Shown piece by piece: positions 17,539 through 25,995 of a stretch of DNA of 64,000 bases (positions are counted from its first letter, which is position 1; each line of letters begins with the position of its first letter). Origin of the DNA: SIG607 sp045605385 (GTDB lineage: Bacteria > Bacillota > Clostridia > Oscillospirales > Acutalibacteraceae). The stretch is from assembly GCA_045605385.1 (NCBI GenBank), contig JAZUPW010000002.1, positions 11,805 through 75,804 on the forward strand, read 5' to 3'. The translations under genes were made by a program, and so were the position numbers. The notes under the pieces were generated by a model. It did not search any database. It saw only the letters and a list, made by a program, of their open reading frames with translations, and was not told the DNA's origin.

Positions 17539-18775
17539 AATCTTTTAATTCTTCAAAAAATTCTTTTAAGAATACACGGCGCTTTTCTGCCATTGAAATA
17601 TTTGCCGCCATACCTATACCAATAGACATCATACCCGCTCTGGTATCTGCCATTTGTCCAAGCGGTTCTTCTTCGTGACCTCTGAACAGACTTTCCTGAA
17701 GTTTCGGGTCTGCACCGCCGTGACCGCCGCCGTCTTCAGATTCCGCTTCTATATCAATTACTTCGCCGTTGCGGTTATAGAACTTAATATAGTTATCAAC
17801 ATCGGGGTTAAAGTTTGCTTTATCGCCTAAAATTTTGCCTATTTCAAGACGTCCCTTACTACCGTTAAGCACAAGTCTTAATCCTTCATAGGGCGAATGT
17901 GCCGTAAGCATATAGTTCATCATTGTTCCGCCGCTGTAGCGAACGCTTAAGTTAACCGTGTCTTCAATATCAATCTTATCTGAATAAAGACATCTGTCTC
18001 TTATGTATCCGTCTTCATCTTCGCAGTCAAGATAGAATTCCTTTAAGAAAGGCTCGTTTATTATATCGCAAGGATATTTACATTTATCCTTATATTCGCA
18101 AGTAAGACAACGTTCGCCCTTTTCTTCACTTGCTTCGCTTCCATAAAAACGTCTTGAACCTATAGCGTTAACTTCAACGGGGTCCTGACCTAAAATCCAG
18201 TTTATGATATCAAAATGATGTGTGGATTTGTGTACCAAAAGCGAACCCGAATTTTTTCTTTCGCTGTGCCAACGTCTGAAATAACTTGCGCCGTGAATTG
18301 TATCAAGCATCCATTCGTAGTTAATGCTGTAAACGTCACCCACAATACCCGTTGCAACTATTTCTTTAATGCGCCAAAAGAAGGGATGAAAACGAAGGTT
18401 AAAGGTAACAATAACGTTTTTACCGCTTTCTTCCTGAGCTTTCTTTATAGCAAGCGCTTTTTCAAAGGTTGTTGTAAGCGGTTTTTCGCAAATAACATCA
18501 CAACCCGCTTTTAACGCCTTAATTACGTAAGTATCATGTTCACGGTCAATAGGCGTAACAATAACGGTATCGGGTTTCACCTTGCTTAGCATTTCATCAA
18601 AATCGGTGTAAACGGGGATATCCTTGCCTACCTTTTTGCTTACAAGCTGCGCGCGTTTAATGTTTACGTCGTAAACACCGCAAAGTTCACCAACGTCGCT
18701 AAAACGTTCAACAAGCGGTATTGAATACATATAAACACCGCGCGTTCCGCAGCCAACCTGTACATATTTTTTCAT
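17531..18775 (-). CDS. Gfo/Idh/MocA family NAD(P)-dependent oxidoreductase
   Basis: A 414-residue sugar-type dehydrogenase. The N-terminal Rossmann fold starts VGCGTRG (7-13), the conserved EKP stands at 97-99, and the C-terminal domain begins near 125. A cysteine set, C223-x2-C226-x5-C232-x3-C236, interrupts the C-terminal domain and could bind a metal or iron-sulfur cluster. The ATG at 18775 follows GGGAG. It leads an operon with nagA and nagB, so the substrate is probably an amino-sugar derivative, but this is inferred from position. Expression is probably controlled by the divergent AraC protein. Confidence 0.85.
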   Translation of the reverse strand: MKKYVQVGCGTRGVYMYSIPLVERFSDVGELCGVYDVNIKRAQLVSKKVGKDIPVYTDFDEMLSKVKPDTVIVTPIDREHDTYVIKALKAGCDVICEKPLTTTFEKALAIKKAQEESGKNVIVTFNLRFHPFFWRIKEIVATGIVGDVYSINYEWMLDTIHGASYFRRWHSERKNSGSLLVHKSTHHFDIINWILGQDPVEVNAIGSRRFYGSEASEEKGERCLTCEYKDKCKYPCDIINEPFLKEFYLDCEDEDGYIRDRCLYSDKIDIEDTVNLSVRYSGGTMMNYMLTAHSPYEGLRLVLNGSKGRLEIGKILGDKANFNPDVDNYIKFYNRNGEVIDIEAESEDGGGHGGADPKLQESLFRGHEEEPLGQMADTRAGMMSIGIGMAANISMAEKRRVFLKEFFEELKDYE

Positions 18776-18801
18776 AATTACCAACTCCCTTTTAAAATTA
18801 G

Positions 18802-18843
18802 TTGACATTTTTATTTTATAGCATTAAAATAAAAACATAAAGG
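18802..18843. promoter_or_regulatory. Overlapping divergent promoters of the sugar operon and its AraC regulator
   Basis: Plus strand: TTGACA (18802-18807), 17 bases, TAAAAT (18825-18830), pointing at the araC-type gene with a long leader. Minus strand: TATAAA (18820-18815) with a poor -35, CCTTTA (18843-18838), pointing at the oxidoreductase gene. A weak -35 with a good -10 is what an activator-dependent promoter looks like. Confidence 0.55.
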
Positions 18844-18939
18844 GATTATTTTTTCTTTTTATAGATTATTTTGCATTTTTATAAAAAATAAAGCCCTTTA
18901 AAAATAAGGGTTTATTTTGCAAATTAGTATTATTTTGCA
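18844..18939. repeat. Repeated AraC operator-like sites
   Basis: A 20-base tandem repeat, GATTATTTT--(C/A)-TTTTTATA type, occupies 18844-18863 and 18864-18883 with 17 of 20 positions equal. The core TTATTTTGCA occurs exactly at 18866, 18912 and 18930. The tandem pair abuts the weak -35 of the minus-strand promoter. A hairpin with CCCTT / AAGGG arms (18886-18917) lies between the repeat groups, inside the leader of the regulator gene. Confidence 0.6.
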
Positions 18940-18975
18940 CTTATTAAAACAAAATTACACAAAGAAGGGTTGTTT

Positions 18976-19782
18976 ATGCGCCAACTTGCGGAAATTAAAG
19001 ATTTAACACTTTGCCACAAAAGCACCTTTATGTACGTACCGCCTATTGTATGGAAAGGCGATATTGTGGGACATATTGGCAGCGGTGACGCATTCTTCTG
19101 GGTGTTAGAGGGCGAATGCTTTTTAATTATAGAAGACGAAGCGTATATTATACGCCCAGGTCAATTGGCTTTTCTGCCAAGAGGGAAAATGCGCACCTAT
19201 ACCCATATTTCAGAAAGGTTTGTTATGTATGAAATGGCTTTTTCGGCTGAAAGTGATGGCAATAACCTTTTAGAACTGTTAGGTCTTACAAACGGTGACT
19301 ACGTTGTTGATATTGCCGAAAAAGATGTTATGAGCGAACTGTTTGAAAACTCTCACCGAATAGAGATGTTTAAAAACCCCGTTTACAGCCTTGCCGCCGT
19401 TGCCAACCTTACCAATATTATAAAACTTTACGTACAAGCGCGTTTAACCACAAAAGAAAAAGACAAGGAAGTTTTTAAAAACGCAATTGAGTATATGAAA
19501 AATTCCACCCATAAAAGTTTAAGCACAGGCGAACTTTCGGCAACGGTTTTTATGCAACCAACCTATTTTATAAGAAAATTTACAAAAGCCTTCGGTATGT
19601 CACCGCAGAATTACTTCAGCCGGTTAAAACTTATGAAGGCAATGAACCTTTTAGCCGCTTCCGATTTATCAATTGAAGAAATTGCCGCACAGGTAGGCAT
19701 AACCGACACCTCATATTTCTCGCGCTTTTTCAAAAAGCACTGCAAGGTAACACCCAGCGAATACCGAAAAGCATTCAGATAA
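18976..19782 (+). CDS. AraC family transcriptional regulator
   Basis: A 268-residue regulator. Residues ~15-95 form a cupin-type ligand domain (GSGDAFFWVLEGE, IRPGQLAFLPRG). The C-terminal ~100 residues carry two helix-turn-helix motifs (LSTGELSATVFMQPTYFIRKF and IEEIAAQVGITDTSYFSRFF regions) ending in TPSEYRKAF. The ATG at 18976 follows AAGAAGGG; an earlier in-frame TTG is too close to the ribosome site. It is divergent from the oxidoreductase-nagA-nagB operon and is the obvious candidate for binding the repeats in between. Confidence 0.88.
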   Translation: MRQLAEIKDLTLCHKSTFMYVPPIVWKGDIVGHIGSGDAFFWVLEGECFLIIEDEAYIIRPGQLAFLPRGKMRTYTHISERFVMYEMAFSAESDGNNLLELLGLTNGDYVVDIAEKDVMSELFENSHRIEMFKNPVYSLAAVANLTNIIKLYVQARLTTKEKDKEVFKNAIEYMKNSTHKSLSTGELSATVFMQPTYFIRKFTKAFGMSPQNYFSRLKLMKAMNLLAASDLSIEEIAAQVGITDTSYFSRFFKKHCKVTPSEYRKAFR

Positions 19783-19785
19783 AAC

Positions 19786-19818
19786 AAAAGACAGAGAATT
19801 TTAATTCTCTGTCTTTTT
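19786..19818. terminator. Bidirectional terminator between araC-type gene and manC
   Basis: AAAAGACAGAGAATT pairs with AATTCTCTGTCTTTT and T-runs follow on both strands, separating the two convergent genes. Confidence 0.85.
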
Positions 19819-19820
19819 AA

Positions 19821-21122
19821 TTATTCCTCTACTCTGAATGCTATTTTGGTAAAGAAGAAATCGGTAATGGCGGTAACACCGTGGGCGGTGCCGGGCATAA
19901 TTTCAATTGTATCGCCCGAAGAAACAGTGCGTTTCTCACCGTTTATTTCAACTTCTGCCTTGCCTCTTGTTACAACCCAGACCTCTTTCTTAAGTTCGTG
20001 GCTGTGGTTTTCCAATGAATGACCTTTAAGCATAAACATAGATTCGGTAACTGCGCTTTCACTATCACGAACTTTGGTTATGTTAAGAATTTTCTTTTCT
20101 CCCCAAAGGCGCTGTTCATACATAGGCCCCGCTTCTAATTTATCTACGTACGGTTTTAAATAAGAAGACTTTTGCTTATCGGAAACCAGAACACCGTCGG
20201 GACTTGCGGCAATAACTAAATCGTTTACGCCAAGCGCCACAACGGGAACATCAAGTTCGTTAATTATGTGCGTACCGCTTGTGCCTTCGCCCACAATAAC
20301 GTCGCCTAATATTTCATTTTCCATTTGTTCGGTTAATGTGTTCCAGGTACCAAGGTCTTTCCATATACCATCATACGAAACAAAAGCAATACTATTTGTT
20401 TTTTCGCAAACTTCATAGTCAAAACTGTCTTTTGTTAACTTATCGTAATTAGCATCAAGATAATTATAATCGGTTTCGCCTACGTTGTTTTTTACAATAT
20501 CTAAAAGCCAGCCCGCTTTGAAAGCAAACACGCCGCCGTTCCATACTGCGCCGTCTGCAATTAATTTTTCGGCATCGGCTTCGGTGGGTTTTTCTTTAAA
20601 GTAATCTACCGCGTAGGGTTCTTCGCTTTGATTACCCTTTGGCACAATATAACCGTATTTTGCCGAAGGATAGGTAGGCTTAATACCCATAAGAACAAGG
20701 TCGCCTGCGCCGTTTTTAACTGCCGCTTCCATTCTGGTAAGAGTATTAAAATACTCTGCCTCGGCATACGGGTCAACGGGAAGAACAATAACAACTTCAT
20801 CGTCTGCTATGCCCTTAACACTCTTTAAATAAGAAACCGCCAAGGCAATTGCAGGGTAAGTATTTCTTCTTGAAGGTTCGGTAACAATATCTACCTTATT
20901 TCCAAGATGATTACGTATGGAATCGGTTTGGGTTTTACCGGTAGCAATAACAATACCTGCACCGCTATTGGCTTCCTTTATTTGTCGGTAAACCCTTTGC
21001 ACCATAGATTCACTGCTGCCGTCGGGTGCTTTTAAAAGGCTTAAAAACTGTTTTGAACGGGTGTCATTTGAAAGCGGCCAGAGTCGTTTTCCGCTTCCGC
21101 CCGAAAGTAAAACAATATTCAT
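19821..21122 (-). CDS. manC: Mannose-1-phosphate guanylyltransferase with C-terminal cupin
   Basis: Makes GDP-mannose from GTP and mannose-1-phosphate. The 433-residue protein has the nucleotidyltransferase signature LLSGGSGKRLWPLS (4-17), the FKEKP motif, and a C-terminal cupin (about residues 340-430, with H-H ligands in LENHSHELKKEVWVV) related to type II mannose-6-phosphate isomerase. I start at ATG 21122, four bases after the fcl stop, because the longer frame overlaps fcl. It supplies the substrate for gmd and fcl in the same operon. Confidence 0.9.
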   Translation of the reverse strand: MNIVLLSGGSGKRLWPLSNDTRSKQFLSLLKAPDGSSESMVQRVYRQIKEANSGAGIVIATGKTQTDSIRNHLGNKVDIVTEPSRRNTYPAIALAVSYLKSVKGIADDEVVIVLPVDPYAEAEYFNTLTRMEAAVKNGAGDLVLMGIKPTYPSAKYGYIVPKGNQSEEPYAVDYFKEKPTEADAEKLIADGAVWNGGVFAFKAGWLLDIVKNNVGETDYNYLDANYDKLTKDSFDYEVCEKTNSIAFVSYDGIWKDLGTWNTLTEQMENEILGDVIVGEGTSGTHIINELDVPVVALGVNDLVIAASPDGVLVSDKQKSSYLKPYVDKLEAGPMYEQRLWGEKKILNITKVRDSESAVTESMFMLKGHSLENHSHELKKEVWVVTRGKAEVEINGEKRTVSSGDTIEIMPGTAHGVTAITDFFFTKIAFRVEE

Positions 21123-21126
21123 AATT

Positions 21127-22083
21127 TTACCTACTTGCGCGCATGGGATTATTAAGGAAATCGTCATACGCAAGTTTTATTCCTTCCTCTAATTCAGTGT
21201 GATATTTCCAACCTAACTTTTCAAGTTTTGAAACGTTTAAAAGTTTTCTTGGCGTACCGTCGGGACGTGTGGTATCCCAAAGGATTTCGCCCTTGAAGCC
21301 TACTACTTTAGCAACAAGTTCGGTAAGTTCTTTAATACTTAACTCTTTTCCGCTTCCAAGATTAACGGTCTGATTGCCTAAATCTTCTGCGCTGTAGTTA
21401 TTCATAAGGAATACGCAGGCTTCGGCTAAATCATCTACGTATAAAAATTCTCTTAGCGGTTTGCCCGTACCCCAACAGGTAACACTTGAAAGTCCTGCTT
21501 CTTTTGCTTCGTGGAAACGGCGTATAAGAGCAGGAAGCACGTGGCTGTGTTCGGGATGATAGTTATCATTAGGGCCGTAAAGGTTAGTGGGCATAACCGA
21601 AATATAATCGGTTCCGTACTGACGGTTTAAATATTCACAATACTTAAGTCCCGAAATTTTAGCCAATGCATAGGCTTCGTTTGTTTGTTCAAGACTGCCT
21701 GTAAGCAAGGCTTCTTCTACTATTGGCTGTTCTGCCATACGGGGATAAATACAGGAAGAACCCAAAAACAGCAACTTTTTGCAGCCGTTTTGTGCGGCGG
21801 CGTGAATTGTGTTCATTTCAAGTATCATATTATCGTACATAAAGTCGGCAGGCGCATTGTTGTTTGCAACAATACCACCAACTTTTGCCGATGCTAAAAA
21901 TACGTACTCGGGTTTTTCGGTGCTGAAAAATTCTTCAACGTCTGCCTGACGGCGCAAATCAAGTTCGCTTGAAGTGCGTTTTACAATATTTGTATAACCG
22001 TTCTTTTCAAGTTCGCGTACAATTGCGCTTCCAACCATTCCGCGGTGACCTGCAACAAAAATTTTAGCGTTTTTTTCCATCAT
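21127..22083 (-). CDS. fcl: GDP-L-fucose synthase
   Basis: An NADPH-dependent epimerase-reductase that converts GDP-4-keto-6-deoxymannose to GDP-L-fucose. The 318-residue extended SDR protein has the nucleotide loop GHRGMVGSA (residues 13-21), a Ser in GSSCIYP and the catalytic YALAK. It is the second step after gmd, 11 bases downstream of it, and is followed at once by manC. Confidence 0.94.
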   Translation of the reverse strand: MMEKNAKIFVAGHRGMVGSAIVRELEKNGYTNIVKRTSSELDLRRQADVEEFFSTEKPEYVFLASAKVGGIVANNNAPADFMYDNMILEMNTIHAAAQNGCKKLLFLGSSCIYPRMAEQPIVEEALLTGSLEQTNEAYALAKISGLKYCEYLNRQYGTDYISVMPTNLYGPNDNYHPEHSHVLPALIRRFHEAKEAGLSSVTCWGTGKPLREFLYVDDLAEACVFLMNNYSAEDLGNQTVNLGSGKELSIKELTELVAKVVGFKGEILWDTTRPDGTPRKLLNVSKLEKLGWKYHTELEEGIKLAYDDFLNNPMRASR

Positions 22084-22094
22084 AATGCTGTACC

Positions 22095-23129
22095 TTAACC
22101 TATATGTGTTTTAACGTATTCCATATCGTGCTCAACCATTATCTTAACAAGTTCTTCAAAGCTTGTCTTACGCGGATTCCAACCAAGCACAGTCTTTGCC
22201 TTTGTGGGATCGCCCAAAAGGTCTACAACGTCGGTAGGACGGAAGAAACGCGGGTCAACTTCAATAAGAACCTTGCCTGTTTTAACGTCTATACCTTTTT
22301 CTTCCATACCTTCGCCTTCAAAACGAAGTTCAATTCCTGCAGCAGAGAATGCGGCAACGCAGAAATCTCTAACTGTTTTCTGTTCACCCGTAGCAATTAC
22401 AAAGTCATCGGGTTCTTCTTGCTGAAGAATAAGCCACATACATTCAACGTAATCCTTTGCATAACCCCAGTCGCGGCGTGAAGAAAGGTTACCCAGATAA
22501 AGTTTTTCTTGCATACCCTGTGCAATTCTTGCAGCGGCAAGAGAAATTTTACGGGTAACAAAGGTTTCGCCTCGGCGTTCGGATTCGTGGTTGAAAAGAA
22601 TGCCGTTAACAGCAAACATACCGTAAGCCTCGCGGTATTCCTTTATAATCCAATAACCGTACTGCTTTGCAACAGCATAGGGTGAATAAGGATGGAAAGG
22701 TGTGGTTTCTTTTTGCGGAACTTCAACAACTTTGCCGAAAAGTTCGCTTGTAGAAGCCTGATAAATCTTACAGGTTTTGGTAAGTCCTGCAATTCTTACT
22801 GCTTCAAGTATACGAAGAACGCCAACAGCATCGGCATCGGCAGTATATTCAGGAACGTCAAAACTTACCTGAACGTGACTCATAGCCGCAAGGTTATAAA
22901 GTTCATCGGGTTTAATATCACTAACAAGTTTTACAAGAGAAAGCGAATCAGTAAGGTCGCCGTAATGCAAATGAAAATGCTCGTTTTTGTTTAAATGGTC
23001 AATTCTTTCATGGGCATCAATAGAAGAACGACGGATAACACCGTGTACGTCATAACCCTTTTCAAGCAAAAACTCTGCAAGATAACTTCCGTCCTGACCG
23101 GTAACACCGGTAATAAGTGCTTTTTTCAT
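22095..23129 (-). CDS. gmd: GDP-mannose 4,6-dehydratase
   Basis: The first committed enzyme of GDP-fucose (or GDP-rhamnose) synthesis. The 344-residue SDR protein has GVTGQDGSYLAEFL at the N terminus, the RRSS motif and the catalytic Y-AVAK in SPYAVAKQYG. I use ATG 23129, with AAGGAG eight bases before it, instead of a frame extended by ten codons. It leads the gmd-fcl-manC operon, whose products are surface-polysaccharide precursors. No glycosyltransferase is nearby. Confidence 0.94.
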   Translation of the reverse strand: MKKALITGVTGQDGSYLAEFLLEKGYDVHGVIRRSSIDAHERIDHLNKNEHFHLHYGDLTDSLSLVKLVSDIKPDELYNLAAMSHVQVSFDVPEYTADADAVGVLRILEAVRIAGLTKTCKIYQASTSELFGKVVEVPQKETTPFHPYSPYAVAKQYGYWIIKEYREAYGMFAVNGILFNHESERRGETFVTRKISLAAARIAQGMQEKLYLGNLSSRRDWGYAKDYVECMWLILQQEEPDDFVIATGEQKTVRDFCVAAFSAAGIELRFEGEGMEEKGIDVKTGKVLIEVDPRFFRPTDVVDLLGDPTKAKTVLGWNPRKTSFEELVKIMVEHDMEYVKTHIG

Positions 23130-23173
23130 AAAAATATCTCCTTTTTGTTTTGTTTGCATAATAACACATTTAA

Positions 23174-23182
23174 ATTATATCA
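23174..23182 (-). promoter_or_regulatory. Extended -10 promoter for gmd-fcl-manC
   Basis: On the minus strand TGATATAAT gives an extended -10 (TG-N-TATAAT). No good -35 is at the right distance, which fits an extended -10 promoter. The leader is about 40 nt. Confidence 0.55.
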
Positions 23183-23236
23183 CATAAAAAATTTTTTGCT
23201 ATAGCATATATTGTCAAATAATTTAAAAATATTGAC

Positions 23237-23265
23237 TTGATTTTTTTGGCAAAACGCAATATAAT
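23237..23265 (+). promoter_or_regulatory. Promoter for the second AraC regulator
   Basis: TTGATT (23237-23242), a 17-base spacer, TATAAT (23260-23265), with a leader of about 90 nt before the ATG at 23363. Confidence 0.6.
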
Positions 23266-23362
23266 TCAATTAGTATATAATTGTTTTTACTTATTTTAAA
23301 GGTGTTTTCGAAATTTAACAGTTTAATTATGTAATTATATTGACTAAAGGAATGTAAAAATT

Positions 23363-24235
23363 ATGTTATCTCACACTCCAATATCAAGCAACGCAACCGT
23401 GCAATCCAACCGTGTTTTATATACCGCGGGTGAATTTGCCAAGAAAAATCTTATATATTTACAGGAAGCAGGAACCCTTACGGCGCTGAGAAGTCACAAA
23501 AGCACGCGCGAACTTCTTGAATCGTATCTTTTCTTTTGTGTGCTTTCAGGCAGCGGACGGTTATATTACGAAGGTAAAACTTACTATTTAAAAGCGGGCG
23601 ACTGTGTTTTTTTAGATTGCAGACATCCCTACAGCCACGAAACCGACGATGATTCGCTGTGGCAACTTGTGTGGTTGCACTTTTACGGCGCACCCGCCTG
23701 TGCGATTTACGAAGATTATAAACAAAACGGCGGAAAAACTGTGTTCCACACCGAATATGCAAAACACTACTTAGAAACCGAACAGCAAATTGCCGAAGAA
23801 TGCAGCACCGAATCGTTAAGTCGCGATATTGTTATTTTCGGGTTGCTTTCACTTCTGCTTTCTAAAGCGGTAAACGAAGGCACCGCAAATAAATTTAACA
23901 GTTCGCAAAAAGGCCTTCCAAACACAGTTAAGGAATATCTTGATTTACACTTTGCCCAAAAAATTAATCTTGATGCATTAAGTGAAGAATTTCATATTAA
24001 TAAATTTTATTTAACAAGACTTTTTAAAAATAATTTCGGGCAATCTATTACCGAATACCTGAACCGACAGCGTATAAGCGCGGCAAAATCTATGCTTAGG
24101 TTTACAAACGATACCGCCGAAGAAGTAGCAATTAAATGCGGAATAAACGATGCAGGATATTTTTCGAGGTTGTTTAAAAAATTAGAGGGCGAAACCCCGG
24201 GACAATACCGCGCACGTTGGACTTCGCGCGAATAA
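23363..24235 (+). CDS. AraC family transcriptional regulator
   Basis: A 290-residue regulator with an N-terminal cupin-like domain (about residues 45-125: GSGRLYYEGKTYYLKAGDCVFLD) and a C-terminal double helix-turn-helix (INLDALSEEFHINKFYLTRLF and AEEVAIKCGINDAGYFSRLF) ending GETPGQYR. The ATG has AAAGGAA upstream. It is divergent from gmd-fcl-manC and 56 bases before the next membrane-protein gene. Either could be its target; no repeated operator is obvious. Confidence 0.87.
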   Translation: MLSHTPISSNATVQSNRVLYTAGEFAKKNLIYLQEAGTLTALRSHKSTRELLESYLFFCVLSGSGRLYYEGKTYYLKAGDCVFLDCRHPYSHETDDDSLWQLVWLHFYGAPACAIYEDYKQNGGKTVFHTEYAKHYLETEQQIAEECSTESLSRDIVIFGLLSLLLSKAVNEGTANKFNSSQKGLPNTVKEYLDLHFAQKINLDALSEEFHINKFYLTRLFKNNFGQSITEYLNRQRISAAKSMLRFTNDTAEEVAIKCGINDAGYFSRLFKKLEGETPGQYRARWTSRE

Positions 24236-24290
24236 ATATTGACACAAAAAAGAAATATAATATATAATGTAATCATAAGGAGTGGTTTAT

Positions 24291-25925
24291 ATGAAAAAAT
24301 CAGCATTAATAACTTTAAAGGCTATAATTTGCGTAGTTGTTTTAGCGGTTAGTTATTGGTTTATGCTTCCGCCTGTTAACCTGCGCAGCGCCGATTTCTG
24401 GAGTTTTGTTTGCTACAGCATTGTTGTTATAATGATAGTAAGCGCCTGTTCAGATGTTTTTCTTGCTGTTAAAAGGGCTATGCAGGGCAAAAAAGAGCGC
24501 ACAAGTTTTAAAACCCGTTTTAAAAACTTTTCTGCGCCCATTAAAATAGGTGTTTTATGTATTGGCGTTATTATTGCTTTAAGTTTACTTGCAACCTTTA
24601 TAGGTTCCGAAATATTTAACGCAAAAGCATATAATAACCTACTTACCATGACCGACGGCGATTTTGTGGGCGACGTTGCCGAAATAAGTCGAGAACAGAT
24701 TCCCGTTGTAGACCGCGATACGGCATCGCGTTTAGGTCAGAGAAAATTAGGCGAAATGGCTGATCTTGTATCTCAGTTTGAAATAATGCAGGATTATACT
24801 CAGATAAATTATTTAGGCAAACCCGTAAGAGTAACACCCCTTGCTTACGGCGACGTTATTAAATGGCTTAACAACCAAAAGCAAGGTATTCCCGCATATA
24901 TTACGGTAGATATGACTACTCAGGACACCGCCCTTGTAAGGCTTGAAAAAGGTATGCGTTTTTCCGAAAGCGAATACTTTATGCGAAATATTCACAGATA
25001 TCTGCGTTTTAAATACCCAACAAAAATTTTCGATGCTATTTCCTTTGAAATAGACGAAAGCGGTACTCCCTATTTTGTTGCTCCGACTGTTACCTACCGA
25101 ATTGGGCTTTGGAGCGGTAAAGATATAAGCGGCGCCGTACTTGTAAATGCTATAACGGGCGAAAGCGGTTATTTTGACGTTGCCGATATACCAAGTTGGG
25201 TAGATCAGGTATTTTCTTCCGACCTTATAATTGAACAACTTATTTACAACGGAAAGTACCGTTCGGGCTTCTTTAATTCAATTTTCGGACAAAAAGGTGT
25301 TCTTCAGCCAACGGCAGGATATAACTATCTTGCAATTAACGACGACGTATGGCTGTACACAGGAATTACTTCGGTAACAAGCGATGAATCGAACGTAGGT
25401 TTTGTGCTTTGTAATTTAAGAACAAAAGAAACCAAGTTTTACGCAATACCGGGCGCTGAGGAATACTCGGCAATGAGTTCGGCAGAAGGTCAGGTTCAGC
25501 ACCTTGGTTACCGTTCAACCTTCCCTATTCTTCTTAATATTTCTAACCGACCTATTTACTTTATGTCTTTAAAGGACGATGCGGGACTTGTAAAAATGTA
25601 TGCCTTTGTTGACGTTCAGCAATATCACATTGTCGGCACGGGCAACACCGTAAGCGAGGCGCAGGCAGATTACTTTGCTAAACTTGCGGGCGAAAATATA
25701 CCCACCGAAGAAACCGAAACAACTCTTGTTTACGGCACTATTTCAAAAATAGGAAACGCTGTTGTTGATGGCAACACCGTTTACTATGTTAAACTTGGAA
25801 ACGATAATACGCTTTACAGTATTCCAATAAAACTGCTTCCCGAACTTAGTATTATGAATGAGGGCGAACAGTTAACAATAGAACTTGGCAGAAACGGTAA
25901 CGTAATATCTGCTAAAGCAGAATAA
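24291..25925 (+). CDS. Hypothetical membrane-anchored protein
   Basis: I do not recognise a named family with certainty. The 544-residue protein has three hydrophobic segments in the first ~110 residues (about 5-25, 32-52, 86-108) and then a long soluble, presumably extracellular part rich in beta-type sequence. It ends in a small OB-like stretch (LVYGTISKIGNAVVDGNTVYYV). No catalytic motif is evident. The start is ATG 24291 after AAGGAG; an upstream in-frame GTG overlaps the ribosome site. The terminator behind it marks a monocistronic gene. Confidence 0.65.
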   Translation: MKKSALITLKAIICVVVLAVSYWFMLPPVNLRSADFWSFVCYSIVVIMIVSACSDVFLAVKRAMQGKKERTSFKTRFKNFSAPIKIGVLCIGVIIALSLLATFIGSEIFNAKAYNNLLTMTDGDFVGDVAEISREQIPVVDRDTASRLGQRKLGEMADLVSQFEIMQDYTQINYLGKPVRVTPLAYGDVIKWLNNQKQGIPAYITVDMTTQDTALVRLEKGMRFSESEYFMRNIHRYLRFKYPTKIFDAISFEIDESGTPYFVAPTVTYRIGLWSGKDISGAVLVNAITGESGYFDVADIPSWVDQVFSSDLIIEQLIYNGKYRSGFFNSIFGQKGVLQPTAGYNYLAINDDVWLYTGITSVTSDESNVGFVLCNLRTKETKFYAIPGAEEYSAMSSAEGQVQHLGYRSTFPILLNISNRPIYFMSLKDDAGLVKMYAFVDVQQYHIVGTGNTVSEAQADYFAKLAGENIPTEETETTLVYGTISKIGNAVVDGNTVYYVKLGNDNTLYSIPIKLLPELSIMNEGEQLTIELGRNGNVISAKAE

Positions 25926-25961
25926 AAATAAAGCGGAAAGTCTGTTTGTCATATGGATAAG

Positions 25962-25995
25962 AAAAACCTCGATGAATTTCATCGAGGTTTTGTTT
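25962..25995. terminator. Bidirectional terminator between membrane protein and TRAP genes
   Basis: AAAACCTCGATGAA pairs with TTCATCGAGGTTTT, with A/T runs on both sides. It touches the stop codon of the TRAP permease gene. Confidence 0.85.
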
